From NCBI RefSeq assembly GCF_001580535.1, contig NZ_LHZA01000156.1:90508-154507 (forward strand): 64,000 nucleotides of DNA, read 5' to 3'. Both the position numbers and the translations under genes were made by a program. The stretch's first letter is position 1, and each line of letters starts with the position of its first letter. Under the pieces are notes generated by a model. It searched no databases. It saw nothing but the letters and a program-made list of their open reading frames with translations, and was not told where the DNA came from. Shown piece after piece: positions 18,053 to 27,078 of the stretch. This DNA comes from Acetobacter cerevisiae. Its GTDB lineage: Bacteria; Pseudomonadota; Alphaproteobacteria; Acetobacterales; Acetobacteraceae.

Positions 18053-19984
18053 TCACGCTTTTTTGCGCAGATCTGGCGGCGTTGCTTCCTCGGCAATGCG
18101 GGTCACAACCTCATTAAACCCAAAGGTTTCCTGATCTTTGCCACCGAGCCGGCGCATGGCGACGGTCCGCTCTTCCGCTTCCCGGCGGCCGACCACCAGA
18201 ATAATCGGCACACGGGCCACGCTATGCTCACGAATCTTGGAATTGATCTTGTCATTCCGCACGTCGGCTTCCGCAGCCAGACCGGCCGCACGCAGGGCAG
18301 CAGCCACTTCTTCCGCATAAGGTCCGGCATCACTGACGATAGACGCCACCACGACCTGCACCGGAGCGAGCCAGAGCGGGAAGCGGCCTGCATGCTGCTC
18401 GATCAGAATACCAAGGAAGCGCTCAAAGGAGCCTAGAATAGCGCGGTGCAGCATGACGGGGCGATGACGGGCAGAATCTTCGCCAATATAGCTGGCATCG
18501 AGTCGTTCCGGCAGCACAAGGTCAACCTGCAGGGTGCCGCACTGCCAGTCACGCCCAATGGCATCACGCAGCACGAACTCCAGCTTCGGACCATAGAACG
18601 CGCCCTCACCCGGATTATACTCATATGTCACACCGGCCACTTCACACGCTTCCTTCAGCGCGCTTTCGGCTTTGTCCCATGTTTCATCGCTGCCCGCCCG
18701 CTGTTCCGGCCGGTCTGCAAATTTCACACGGACATGCTCAAAGCCCAGATCCTTGTAGACTTCATGCAGCATCCGCACGAACTGCACGGTCTCATCGGCA
18801 ATCTGGTCTTCCGTACAGAAGATATGCGCATCATCCTGCGTAAAGCCGCGCACACGCATCAGACCATGCAGCGCACCAGAGGGCTCATACCGGTGGCATG
18901 CACCGAACTCGGCCATACGGATCGGCAGTTCACGGTAGGACCGCAGACCGTGGCGGAAAATCTGCACATGACACGGACAGTTCATGGGCTTGAGGGCGAG
19001 GGTCTTATCCTCATCCTCAACAGTCGCCACAAACATGTGGTGGCGATATTTGTCCCAGTGGCCAGACGCTTCCCACAGCCCACGGTCCAGAAGCTGCGGA
19101 GTGCGCACCTCCTGATACCCGCCACGGGTCTGCGCCCGGCGCATATAGTCCTGCAGCGCGCAATACAGACGCCAGCCTTTATGATGCCAGAAGATCTGCC
19201 CCACCGCTTCTTCCTGAAAATGGAACAGGTCCATTTCCCGGCCAATACGGCGATGATCGCGGCGTTCGGCTTCTTCCAGCTGATGCAGGTGGGCGTCCAG
19301 CTCTTTCTGGTCGCGCCAGGCCGTGCCGTAAATACGGGTCAGCATGGGGTTGCGATGGTCACCGCGCCAGTAAGCGCCAGCCACCTTCATCAGTTTGAAG
19401 GCCGTGCCAACATCCTTAGTGTTCCGCAGATGCGGGCCACGGCACAGATCCAGCCATTCGCCCTGACGGTAGATGGAAATATCCTCATCTTCCGGCAGAT
19501 CACGGATCAGCTCGGCTTTGAAGCGCTCACCTTTTTCTTCAAAGAAAGCGATGGCTTTATCCCGCGGCCAGACTTCACGCACGAACGGCTCGGCATTGGC
19601 CACAATTTCCTTCATCCGCGCTTCAATGGCGGAGAAGTCTTCCGGCGAGAACGGCTCGTTCCGGTAAAAATCGTAATAGAAGCCGTTTTCAATGGACGGC
19701 CCGATGGTGACCTGCGTGCCGGGGAAGAGAGACTGCACAGCTTCGGCCAGCACATGGGCGGCGTCGTGCCGGATCATCTCCAGAGACTCCGGGTCCTTCC
19801 GGGTAATGAAGCGGACGGCAGCATCCTCGGCCACGGAGCGACCAATATCCTGCAGCGCGCCATTGACCTCCATGGCCAGTGCCGCTTTGGCCAGCCCCGG
19901 CCCGATGGCTTCGGCAATGGCCGTGCCCGTGACCGGCCCGTCAAAACTGCGAACGGATCCGTCAGGCAAGGTGATGGCAGGCAT
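18053..19984 (-). CDS. thrS: Threonyl-tRNA synthetase
   Basis: 643-residue class II synthetase, full length. Domains in order are: N-terminal TGS ('[17 protein letters not shown]'), the editing domain with '[11 protein letters not shown]', the catalytic core with zinc ligands in '[10 protein letters not shown]' and later '[20 protein letters not shown]', and a C-terminal anticodon-binding domain ('[19 protein letters not shown]'). A good ribosome site CCGGAG lies upstream of the ATG at 19984. It sits 45 bases downstream of a GT9 glycosyltransferase gene and 156 bases upstream of infC on the same strand. rpmI and rplT, which often follow infC, are absent here. Confidence 0.98.
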   Translation of the reverse strand: MPAITLPDGSVRSFDGPVTGTAIAEAIGPGLAKAALAMEVNGALQDIGRSVAEDAAVRFITRKDPESLEMIRHDAAHVLAEAVQSLFPGTQVTIGPSIENGFYYDFYRNEPFSPEDFSAIEARMKEIVANAEPFVREVWPRDKAIAFFEEKGERFKAELIRDLPEDEDISIYRQGEWLDLCRGPHLRNTKDVGTAFKLMKVAGAYWRGDHRNPMLTRIYGTAWRDQKELDAHLHQLEEAERRDHRRIGREMDLFHFQEEAVGQIFWHHKGWRLYCALQDYMRRAQTRGGYQEVRTPQLLDRGLWEASGHWDKYRHHMFVATVEDEDKTLALKPMNCPCHVQIFRHGLRSYRELPIRMAEFGACHRYEPSGALHGLMRVRGFTQDDAHIFCTEDQIADETVQFVRMLHEVYKDLGFEHVRVKFADRPEQRAGSDETWDKAESALKEACEVAGVTYEYNPGEGAFYGPKLEFVLRDAIGRDWQCGTLQVDLVLPERLDASYIGEDSARHRPVMLHRAILGSFERFLGILIEQHAGRFPLWLAPVQVVVASIVSDAGPYAEEVAAALRAAGLAAEADVRNDKINSKIREHSVARVPIILVVGRREAEERTVAMRRLGGKDQETFGFNEVVTRIAEEATPPDLRKKA

Positions 19985-20029
19985 GGAAGAACTCCGGAGA
20001 TCAAATGGTTGTAAAGGCTTTTAATGGCG

Positions 20030-20953
20030 TCAGGAGAGCGCGGCTGCAACCCTGTTGACGGAAAGTGTCGCCAGATCCCGCACAGAAAGCACACAAACCT
20101 GCCCCGGCACGCGCTCGAGGGGGGCTGTGAGGGCGGGATTACTGTCCCCAGAAAACAAGACCACGCTGGGGCAGCCCATGATAGCGGCCAGATGCATCGG
20201 CCCGGTATCATTCCCCACAGCAACCTGCGCCCGGGCCGCCAGACCGGCCAGTTCCGGCAGAGTGGTCTGGCCTGTCAGATCCAGCGCCTGCGGGCAGACC
20301 TGCCTGATCGCCTCCGCCAGGGGTTTATCGGCCCCACTTCCCACAACAACAGGGCGCAGTCCCCGGCTTTCAAACCGGGTTGCCAGTTCTGCATACCGGC
20401 GCACAGGCCAGCGCTTGGCCGGGCGATGGGGGGAAGCTCCGGGCACAATCAGCCCATAGGGCACATCCAAATGCGCCCCCAGCTCTGCCAGCCACGAGAC
20501 ATCCGGCAAAGGCACGTCTGGTATCCCGGCTCCCAGCAACTGATCGCGCTGGCGGGCGCGGGTATGCATGTCATTCCGCCGGGGATTGGCGTGCACCAGG
20601 GGAGAGCGCCCTACATGCCCGCACCACATCTTCGGGCGTCCGGCCAGCACATAATAGCGGGCCGTGCGGCTGGAGGTCTGAAGGTCATAGATCCGGTCGT
20701 AACCGCGCAGCTGTTGCCGCAACGCCAGCAAGGCCGGAAGATTGCCCCATGATGGACGCTGATCGACCTCAACCGCATCAAACCACGGGGAAAGACGGGC
20801 GAGTTCCACAAAGGGTGAGGTCGTCAGTAAGGTTATCTGTGCTGTGGGGTGTGCTGCCCGGATAGCCTGAAACGGCCCGAAGCTCTGCACAAAATCCCCC
20901 AGCGCACCGAGCCGGATGACCAGAATACGGCGCAAACTCTGGGGTTGCGTCAC
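20030..20953 (-). CDS. Glycosyltransferase family 9 (heptosyltransferase-like)
   Basis: 307-residue cytosolic GT-B enzyme related to ADP-heptose:LPS heptosyltransferases. It begins 'RILVIRLGALGDFVQSFG', the family's N-terminal glycine-rich motif. In the C-domain it has 'PGASPHRPAKRWPVRRYAELA' and 'VGNDTGPMHLAAIMGCPSVVLFSG', the donor-site signature. It probably adds a core sugar to lipopolysaccharide or a related glycolipid. The start overlaps the upstream TPR gene by 4 bases (ATGA), and a GT4 gene lies divergently beyond that, so this is an envelope-polysaccharide neighbourhood. Confidence 0.88.
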   Translation of the reverse strand: MTQPQSLRRILVIRLGALGDFVQSFGPFQAIRAAHPTAQITLLTTSPFVELARLSPWFDAVEVDQRPSWGNLPALLALRQQLRGYDRIYDLQTSSRTARYYVLAGRPKMWCGHVGRSPLVHANPRRNDMHTRARQRDQLLGAGIPDVPLPDVSWLAELGAHLDVPYGLIVPGASPHRPAKRWPVRRYAELATRFESRGLRPVVVGSGADKPLAEAIRQVCPQALDLTGQTTLPELAGLAARAQVAVGNDTGPMHLAAIMGCPSVVLFSGDSNPALTAPLERVPGQVCVLSVRDLATLSVNRVAAALS

Positions 20954-21831
20954 GGCGAATCCGGGTCAGCAGCCAGAACGGCCAGATCCTGCCGGGCCAG
21001 ATCGGCCTCATGGCTGTCAGGGGAGAGGTCCAGCACATGCTGCCAGTCCGCCTGTGCGCCGGTGGCATCTCCTACCTGCTCCCGAATAATCCCGCGCTCC
21101 AGCAAAGCCGCAGCATCGTCCGGCATCCGCTGCAAGGCCAGCGTAATATGCTGGGTGGCTTTATCCAGTTGCCCGAGCCGCCGCTCAGCTGAGGCCAGCA
21201 GCACAAACGCCTCAGTGGGAGCTTCTGCGCCCCGCGCAACCAGCGCGGTCAGATCCGTCACCACAGCCCCGGTATTGCCCTGCTCAAGCAGGGCGCGCGC
21301 TTTGGCAAGCCGCAAATTCGTATCCCCGGGGCGAATGGACAGGCCATACGCGACGATATTCAGCGCGCCGGGCGGATTACCGGCAGAAAGCCAGGCTTCT
21401 GCGGCTTCTTCCGCCATCACAGCCCGCAGGCTGGCAGAACTTTCCGGGCCGGAGGGCGGCGCTTTGCGCACCAGATCATCCAGCTCCTGCGCCGCGTCCA
21501 GTTCATCGCCCAGTTCCAGCAGGGCCAGAGCATGGCAATGCCGGGCTTCCCTGTCTCCGCCGTGCTTCATCCAGTCCTGTGCGTAGTCCCGCGCACCGAA
21601 GGGGTCTTCTTCCACCATGCTCATGCACTCGGCCAGAGCCCATGTTTGCGGAGCCTCTTTGCCCCCATGGCCGGCGGTCATTCCCGTCCCCACCTGCCCA
21701 ACTGCGGGATGGGGCCGGATGGTGGCCGCGCTGGCCGGAACACCGGCCAGCAACAGGCCTACTCCGAGTGTCGCAGCAAATGGTGCGCAGCGCGCCGGAA
21801 CGGACCGGACAGAGAAGGACAAGTGCGTCAT
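20950..21831 (-). CDS. Secreted tetratricopeptide-repeat protein
   Basis: About 293 residues with a signal sequence ('FAATLGVGLLLAGVPASA', cleavage near residue 36) followed by helical repeats. The clearest TPR units are 'PTEAFVLLASAERRLGQLDKATQHITLALQRMPDD' broken over two helices, and 'AAALLERGIIREQVGDATGAQADWQHVLDL'. It is likely periplasmic and acts as a protein-binding scaffold, possibly for the surface-polysaccharide enzymes encoded alongside. I use the ATG at 21831; the open frame has another at 21843. It is translationally coupled to the GT9 gene. Confidence 0.75.
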   Translation of the reverse strand: MTHLSFSVRSVPARCAPFAATLGVGLLLAGVPASAATIRPHPAVGQVGTGMTAGHGGKEAPQTWALAECMSMVEEDPFGARDYAQDWMKHGGDREARHCHALALLELGDELDAAQELDDLVRKAPPSGPESSASLRAVMAEEAAEAWLSAGNPPGALNIVAYGLSIRPGDTNLRLAKARALLEQGNTGAVVTDLTALVARGAEAPTEAFVLLASAERRLGQLDKATQHITLALQRMPDDAAALLERGIIREQVGDATGAQADWQHVLDLSPDSHEADLARQDLAVLAADPDSP

Positions 21832-21938
21832 CTCTCTTTCCATAGCGCGGATACGGGCCGGGTGGTCAAGTCGGGCCAGAAGTGCGGATGTTCGCGGAAG
21901 AGTGTCTGTTGCCAGAAAACCATGCTAACAGCCCTAAT

Positions 21939-23150
21939 ATGACGATACCGCCACATTCCCCCGTCATCCTGCAAATTCTTCCCGCTCTGGAACAGGGCGG
22001 CGTCGAACGGGGCACGCTGGAAATGGCGGATGCCATCACGCAGGCAGGCGGCACTGCTCTGGTGATGAGCGCTGGTGGCAGGCTGGTCCCTTCGCTGGAA
22101 CGGCTGGGGGCGCAACACCACACCCTGCCCCGCTGTGGGAGCAAAAACCCGCTCTCCATTCTGCGCAACGCCGGCACGCTGGCGCGCTTTATCCGGCAGA
22201 ATAATGTGGCCCTCGTCCATGCCCGCTCGCGCGCCCCGGCATGGGTGGCACGTCTGGCCTGCAACCGCACCGGCACCCCTTTTGTCACCACATGGCATGG
22301 GGTGCATGCCAACAATTTCCCCGGCAAAAAGCGCTATAACGCCGTTCTGGCCTCTGGCGACCGGGTGATTGCCATCAGCCAACATATCGGCCAGCGGCTG
22401 GCGCAGGAGTATCATGTCGGATCCGACCGCCTACGGGTGATTCCGCGTGGCGCTGACATCACTCAGTTCAGCCCGGATGCTGTCAGCGGGCAGCGCGTAC
22501 ACCGGCTGGCTGAAAGCTGGGACGTGCCCGCAGGCGTTCCGGTTCTTCTCATGCCCGGCCGCCTGACAGAGTGGAAAGGCCAGCGTTTCCTGCTGGATGC
22601 TCTGGCACGCGTGAAGAAGACTGCCCCCATGACGCCCTGGGTCTGCGTGTTTGCGGGATCCTGTCCGCCCGGCCATGCCTATGGGGAAGCCCTTGTTGCC
22701 CATGCCCGCACGCTGGGCCTGACGGAACAGGTCCGGTTTGCCGGGCATTGTCAGGACATGCCGGCTGCCATGGCACTGGCCGCGCTGGTGATTATTCCTT
22801 CCCTCCGACCAGAACCTTTCGGGCGCGTTGTGGTAGAAGCACAGGCCATGTCTCGCCCCGTGATCGTCACAGCCCATGGCGCGGCGCTGGAAACGGTCCA
22901 GCATGGCCTCACCGGCCTGAGCGTTCCCCCCGGTGATGTTCAGGCACTGGCCGAGGCCATTGCCAGCATCCTGCACGCCGCACCTGATGCCCTGCACGCT
23001 ATGGGAGAAGCCGCCCGCGCGACCGTGCTGGCCCACTACACGACCCACGCCATGCAGCAGGCGACCCTGAGCGTTTACGATGAGCTGCTCGGCACCCAGC
23101 TCCATAAAAATGAGGCCACCCCCTTTCAGGACCAGTCCGTTGCAGGATAA
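21939..23150 (+). CDS. Glycosyltransferase family 4
   Basis: About 403 residues, GT-B fold. The N-domain starts 'VILQILPALEQGGVERGTLEMA', typical of GT4. The C-domain holds 'LLMPGRLTEWKGQRFLLDAL' and the donor-site EX7E motif in 'EPFGRVVVEAQAMSRPVIV'. A role in lipopolysaccharide core or exopolysaccharide synthesis is likely. The start is uncertain: the frame opens at 21882, but 21939 ('MTIPPHSPV') fits the family; ribosome sites are weak at both. nadK begins 3 bases after its stop, so the two are cotranscribed. Confidence 0.87.
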   Translation: MTIPPHSPVILQILPALEQGGVERGTLEMADAITQAGGTALVMSAGGRLVPSLERLGAQHHTLPRCGSKNPLSILRNAGTLARFIRQNNVALVHARSRAPAWVARLACNRTGTPFVTTWHGVHANNFPGKKRYNAVLASGDRVIAISQHIGQRLAQEYHVGSDRLRVIPRGADITQFSPDAVSGQRVHRLAESWDVPAGVPVLLMPGRLTEWKGQRFLLDALARVKKTAPMTPWVCVFAGSCPPGHAYGEALVAHARTLGLTEQVRFAGHCQDMPAAMALAALVIIPSLRPEPFGRVVVEAQAMSRPVIVTAHGAALETVQHGLTGLSVPPGDVQALAEAIASILHAAPDALHAMGEAARATVLAHYTTHAMQQATLSVYDELLGTQLHKNEATPFQDQSVAG

Positions 23151-23153
23151 GGG

Positions 23154-24029
23154 ATGCGGCCTGCCCGCCCGCTTTTTCCGACACCGGCCCGCTATGGGGT
23201 GCCTGCCATGACCAGCTCTCCACTTCCCTCCACTCCCCCATCACCCGTACTGACCAAAGTGCCGGAACGCATTGCCTTTATGGCCGCCCCGACCGAGGTC
23301 GCCAGACACGAATTTGACCGCCTGACTCACCAGTATGGCAACTGCCATCCGGGAGAAGCTGATGTAGTTGTCTGCCTTGGAGGCGACGGCTTCATGCTGG
23401 AAACGCTGCGCGTGGTGCTGGAGCAAAATCTGACCGTGCCGGTTTACGGGATGAACTGCGGCTCCGTCGGGTTCCTGATGAACCCGATGCTGGAAGACAA
23501 TCTGCCCAAACGCCTGACCACCACTCAGGCCGCCACCCTGCACCCGCTGCGCATGACGGCCCGCACCCTGCAGGGAGACACGCATGAGGCTCTGGCCCTG
23601 AATGATGTCTTCCTGTTCCGCCAGACCCGTCAGGCCGCCAAAATCCGGGTGGATGTGGATGGCATGGTGCGTATGCCGGAGCTGATCTGCGATGGCGCAT
23701 TGCTGGCCACCCCGGCCGGCTCCACCGCCTATAATCTGTCCGCCCATGGGCCAATTGTCCCGCTTTCGGGCAATCTGCTGCCGCTGACCCCCATCTGTCC
23801 GTTCCGCCCCCGGCGCTGGCGCGGCGCACTTCTGCCTTCTACGGCACAGGTGGGCTTTACCATTCTGGAAGCTGAAAAACGCCCGGTCGCGGCGGTGGCT
23901 GATTCGATTGAAATCCGCGATGTGGTCTCCGTGCATATTCATGAGGACCGCAATCTGGCCGTAACGGTGCTGTTTGACCCCGGCCAAACCCTGTCCGAAC
24001 GCATTACCGCAGAGCAGTTTTCCGCCTGA
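23154..24029 (+). CDS. nadK: NAD kinase
   Basis: Cytosolic enzyme that phosphorylates NAD to NADP. The catalytic '[12 protein letters not shown]' is present, as is '[12 protein letters not shown]', and the loop '[18 protein letters not shown]' is complete. The protein has about 30 extra N-terminal residues, Pro/Ser-rich, before the family start '[15 protein letters not shown]'. I use the ATG at 23154 because AGGA sits 6 bases upstream, but the ATG at 23208 is a reasonable alternative. It is part of a plus-strand run with the GT4 gene and the OmpA-like/MotAB-like genes. Confidence 0.95.
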   Translation: MRPARPLFPTPARYGVPAMTSSPLPSTPPSPVLTKVPERIAFMAAPTEVARHEFDRLTHQYGNCHPGEADVVVCLGGDGFMLETLRVVLEQNLTVPVYGMNCGSVGFLMNPMLEDNLPKRLTTTQAATLHPLRMTARTLQGDTHEALALNDVFLFRQTRQAAKIRVDVDGMVRMPELICDGALLATPAGSTAYNLSAHGPIVPLSGNLLPLTPICPFRPRRWRGALLPSTAQVGFTILEAEKRPVAAVADSIEIRDVVSVHIHEDRNLAVTVLFDPGQTLSERITAEQFSA

Positions 24030-24124
24030 TGCCCTACATTCGCCCCGTTAGGCACATAAAAGATCACTCTGAAGGGTGTTCTGCCATTTCACCCCGCCCC
24101 TCTTCTGGTTTAGTCTTGCCCGCA

Positions 24125-24979
24125 ATGCACAACTCTCATCTCCGACCGCGCCGTCTGACAGGATTGTGCGCCCTCCTCCTGCTGCCGACCTCGCTCGCGC
24201 ATGCGCAGGTTGTCACCAATACGCAGGCACTGGATGAACTGGCGAGCAAGCACCCCGCCCCGGCTCATACCGCCCCGCATCCGGCTGCGCACAAGACAGC
24301 CCCCGCGCCCAAACGGGTTGCACCGAAGCCGGTCACCCAACCGCCGCTGGCGCACCCGGTCACGCCCGCTCCCGCAACCTCAGGAACACCTGCGGCTGCC
24401 ACGCAGAGTGCGCCTGCCGCTACTACGGCTGCACCGCAAACCACACCAACTCCTGCTGCCAGCACCACAGCACCCGCAGGCAATGCCAAGCCGGCAACGC
24501 CCGCCCATCCACCAGTTCCGGCAACCATTCCGCTTGCACCGCCACCGGTGCCCCAACTCACGCCGGCTCCGCCCGATGTGGAACTCCACCCATTCCCCAT
24601 GCCGGCACAGCCTGCCATTGACGAAAAAGCCACCGGCACTGTGTCCACCATTCCAGGAGGTGTTCGGGTTACCTTTGCCGCCGGGGCCGCTACGCTGAAC
24701 CCCGAAACACATCAGGCTCTGCTGGGTTTTGCGCAGTCGCTGGCTGACAAGCCGCATGTGCGCGCCCTGATTGATGCCTATAGCTCCGGCGCTGTGGATG
24801 ATCCGTCCCTGCCCCGCCGCATGTCCCTCTCTCGCGGGCTGGCGGCACGCAGCGTGCTGATGAATAGCGGCATTCCCTCCACCCGCATTTATCTGCGCGT
24901 CATCGGCCTGCCCAAAACCCCCGCCGATCATGGCGGGCAGGATTATATCGATATTTACCAGTCAGACGCTGTACCCTGA
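24125..24979 (+). CDS. Proline/alanine-rich secreted protein with OmpA-like C-terminal domain
   Basis: 284 residues. The signal peptide is 'LTGLCALLLLPTSLAHAQ' (cleavage near residue 28). A low-complexity Pro/Ala/Thr segment (about 45-190) should act as an extended periplasmic spacer. The C-terminal 80 residues match the OmpA peptidoglycan-binding fold: a strand-turn 'GVRVTFAAGAATLNPETHQAL' and the helix 'RRMSLSRGLAARSVLMNSGIPSTR'. The conserved Asp/Arg of the diaminopimelate site are not obvious. The frame reaches back to 24029 where it overlaps the nadK stop (TGATG); the signal peptide decides for the ATG at 24125. It directly precedes the MotA/MotB-like pair. Confidence 0.75.
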   Translation: MHNSHLRPRRLTGLCALLLLPTSLAHAQVVTNTQALDELASKHPAPAHTAPHPAAHKTAPAPKRVAPKPVTQPPLAHPVTPAPATSGTPAAATQSAPAATTAAPQTTPTPAASTTAPAGNAKPATPAHPPVPATIPLAPPPVPQLTPAPPDVELHPFPMPAQPAIDEKATGTVSTIPGGVRVTFAAGAATLNPETHQALLGFAQSLADKPHVRALIDAYSSGAVDDPSLPRRMSLSRGLAARSVLMNSGIPSTRIYLRVIGLPKTPADHGGQDYIDIYQSDAVP

Positions 24980-25011
24980 CGCCCTTCCTCTTCTAACCGG
25001 ACCGGAACCAG

Positions 25012-26064
25012 ATGACGCGCCCCACACAGTATCTTTTCAGAATGATCGGGTTTCTCGTGTGTGTGGCGCTTGTCGCTGCAACATTGTGGCGGCCACTGCG
25101 GGATGCCTTCTTCAGCAACCCGCTGCTTGATGGTCTGATTCTGGGGATTCTGGCCATCGGTATTCTGTGGAATGTCGTGATGGTCCGCCGCCTGTTGCCG
25201 GAAGTAGGCTGGGTGGACGCCATTCGTCAGTCCCGCACCGGTCTGGCTGCCCTGCCGCCGCCGCGTATGCTGGCCCCGCTGGCCACGGCCCTCGGCACCC
25301 GCCCGGACCAGCGCGGTAACCCTGCCGCCCTTTCCACCCCCGCCATGCAGGCCGTGCTGGATTCCATCTCCGGCCGACTGGATGAAGGACGGGAAGTCTC
25401 CCGTTATCTTACGGGCCTGCTGATTTTTCTGGGGCTGCTGGGCACCTTCTACGGCCTGCTGCTGACTGTCGCCGCCATTGCGGACGTCATTAGCAACATG
25501 TCCGTCGGTGGTGGCGATCTGGACGCCATGTTCGCGCAGCTCAAAACCGGTCTGGCCAAGCCGCTGCATGGCATGAGCACGGCATTTTCCGGTTCTCTCT
25601 TCGGTCTGGCCAGTGCGCTGGTTCTGGGCTTTCTGGATCTGACCGCCGGGCAGGCGCAAAACCGCTTCTTTAATGAGCTGGAAGAATGGCTGGCGGAACA
25701 GACCCGCTTTGGCGCGCCCGCCGGCTCTGGCGTAGAAAGCACGACCTCCGTTCCGGCCTATATTCAGGCCTTGCTGGAACAAACGGCAGAAAATCTGGAA
25801 TCCCTGCAAAATCTGGTCCGCACCAGTGAGGCCCGGCGTGAGCGTGAAAGTGCTGTGCTGAGCAAGCTCTCTGACCGGCTGGAATCCACCGCAGGCCAGA
25901 CAGAAGCCCTGCATAATATTGAACGCCTGCTGCAAACGCTGGTGCAGAACAATGAGGAAGGCCGCACCCGTATGACGACGGATCTGCGGAATGATCTGCG
26001 TCTGCTGGCCCGCACTATTGCTGCGACAGCCGAGACTGCGCCCTCCGACCGGAAAGCACCCTGA
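25012..26064 (+). CDS. MotA/TolQ/ExbB-family proton-channel protein with coiled-coil tail
   Basis: 350-residue inner-membrane protein. Two helices near the N-terminus (about 9-29 and 37-57) and two in the middle (about 128-155 and 178-205) give the MotA-type four-helix core. 'YLTGLLIFLGLLGTFYGLLLTVAAIADVI' and 'HGMSTAFSGSLFGLASALVLGFLDL' are the third and fourth helices. The cytoplasmic tail (about 215-345) is rich in heptads ('LLEQTAENLESLQNLVRTSEARR'). No flagellar genes are near. The MotB-like partner starts 2 bases after its stop. The pair probably forms a proton-driven stator of the 5:2 type. Confidence 0.8.
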   Translation: MTRPTQYLFRMIGFLVCVALVAATLWRPLRDAFFSNPLLDGLILGILAIGILWNVVMVRRLLPEVGWVDAIRQSRTGLAALPPPRMLAPLATALGTRPDQRGNPAALSTPAMQAVLDSISGRLDEGREVSRYLTGLLIFLGLLGTFYGLLLTVAAIADVISNMSVGGGDLDAMFAQLKTGLAKPLHGMSTAFSGSLFGLASALVLGFLDLTAGQAQNRFFNELEEWLAEQTRFGAPAGSGVESTTSVPAYIQALLEQTAENLESLQNLVRTSEARRERESAVLSKLSDRLESTAGQTEALHNIERLLQTLVQNNEEGRTRMTTDLRNDLRLLARTIAATAETAPSDRKAP

Positions 26065-26066
26065 GC

Positions 26067-27047
26067 ATGGCCCGCCGCCGCAGAAAGCTGCACGCCGGGC
26101 TTGATGCCTGGCCCGGCTATGTGGATGCGCTTTCCACGTTGCTGATGGTCGTTATTTTTGTGCTGCTGGTGTTTGTCATGGGCCAGACCCTGCTCTCCGC
26201 AGCGCTGAACCGGCGCGAGCATGTACTGGAAAAACTGGAAGGCCAGACGGCGGAACTCTCCCGCCAGCTTGATACGGAACACGCCCGCAACCATGCCCTG
26301 GAAGACAGCGTGACCGGCCTGCAGGCCCAGCACACCCACGATACTGAGGCGCTTTCTGCCGAGACCACCGAAGCCGAAGCCGCCCGCAATGCCGCACAGG
26401 CCGCCAGCGCTCTGAGCGTTGCCGACCAGACGCGGGTGACGCAGCTGAATGATGAACTGACGGACCTGAACGCCCGTCTGGCTGCTCTGGCGCAGGCGCT
26501 CGATGTCTCGCAAAAAACCGTGCAGAACAAGGACGCCACCATTGGCGATCTTTCTGCAAAACTGAATACCGCTCTGGCAGACAAGGTCGGCCAGCTTAGC
26601 CGCTACCGCTCCGAATTTTTTGGCCGCCTGCGGGACATCCTGCACAACCAGAAGGGTGTGCATGTGGTGGGCGACCGCTTTGTGTTCCAGAGCGAAGTGC
26701 TGTTCCCGGTGGGGAGTGCTGAGCTTTCTAAGGAAGGCCAGTCAGAAATCCATACGCTGGCCCAGACCCTTAAAAGCGTGACCAGCCATATCCCTGCTGA
26801 TATTCCGTGGATTTTGCGCGTGGATGGCCATGCTGACCGCCAGCCCATTCACACCGCCTTCCCCAGCAACTGGGAGCTCTCCAGCGCCCGCGCCATTACG
26901 GTGGTCAAACTGCTGGTCGCGGAAGGGATCAACCCGCACCATCTGGCGGCAACCGGCTTTGCGGACTATCAGCCGCTGGATACGGAAAGTAACGCTGCCG
27001 CCTACGCCCGCAACCGCCGGATTGAATTCCGCCTAACGGACCGCTGA
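26067..27047 (+). CDS. MotB/OmpA-like protein, partner of the upstream MotA-like channel
   Basis: 326 residues: a short basic N-terminus, a single membrane helix ('YVDALSTLLMVVIFVLLVFV') carrying D20 at the place of the MotB proton-binding aspartate, a periplasmic coiled coil (about 50-185, Ala/Glu-rich), and an OmpA peptidoglycan-binding domain (about 215-326). That domain has 'ILRVDGHADRQP', 'NWELSSARAITVVKLLVAEG' and 'ARNRRIEFRLTDR', all canonical. The intact proton site and peptidoglycan domain suggest an active, wall-anchored stator. The similar architecture of ZorB in the Zorya defence system is noted, but no other Zorya gene is present. Confidence 0.85.
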   Translation: MARRRRKLHAGLDAWPGYVDALSTLLMVVIFVLLVFVMGQTLLSAALNRREHVLEKLEGQTAELSRQLDTEHARNHALEDSVTGLQAQHTHDTEALSAETTEAEAARNAAQAASALSVADQTRVTQLNDELTDLNARLAALAQALDVSQKTVQNKDATIGDLSAKLNTALADKVGQLSRYRSEFFGRLRDILHNQKGVHVVGDRFVFQSEVLFPVGSAELSKEGQSEIHTLAQTLKSVTSHIPADIPWILRVDGHADRQPIHTAFPSNWELSSARAITVVKLLVAEGINPHHLAATGFADYQPLDTESNAAAYARNRRIEFRLTDR

Positions 27048-27078
27048 GAACATTCCCTGCCGGGAGGCTTTGTGTCCC

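Noticed and set aside
18446..20014. 522-codon open frame opposite thrS
   Set aside because: Antisense shadow of a universally conserved synthetase gene.
24125..27047. Zorya anti-phage system
   Set aside because: Only ZorAB-like architecture is present; no ZorC, ZorD or ZorE-type genes adjoin, and the neighbours are nadK and glycosyltransferases.
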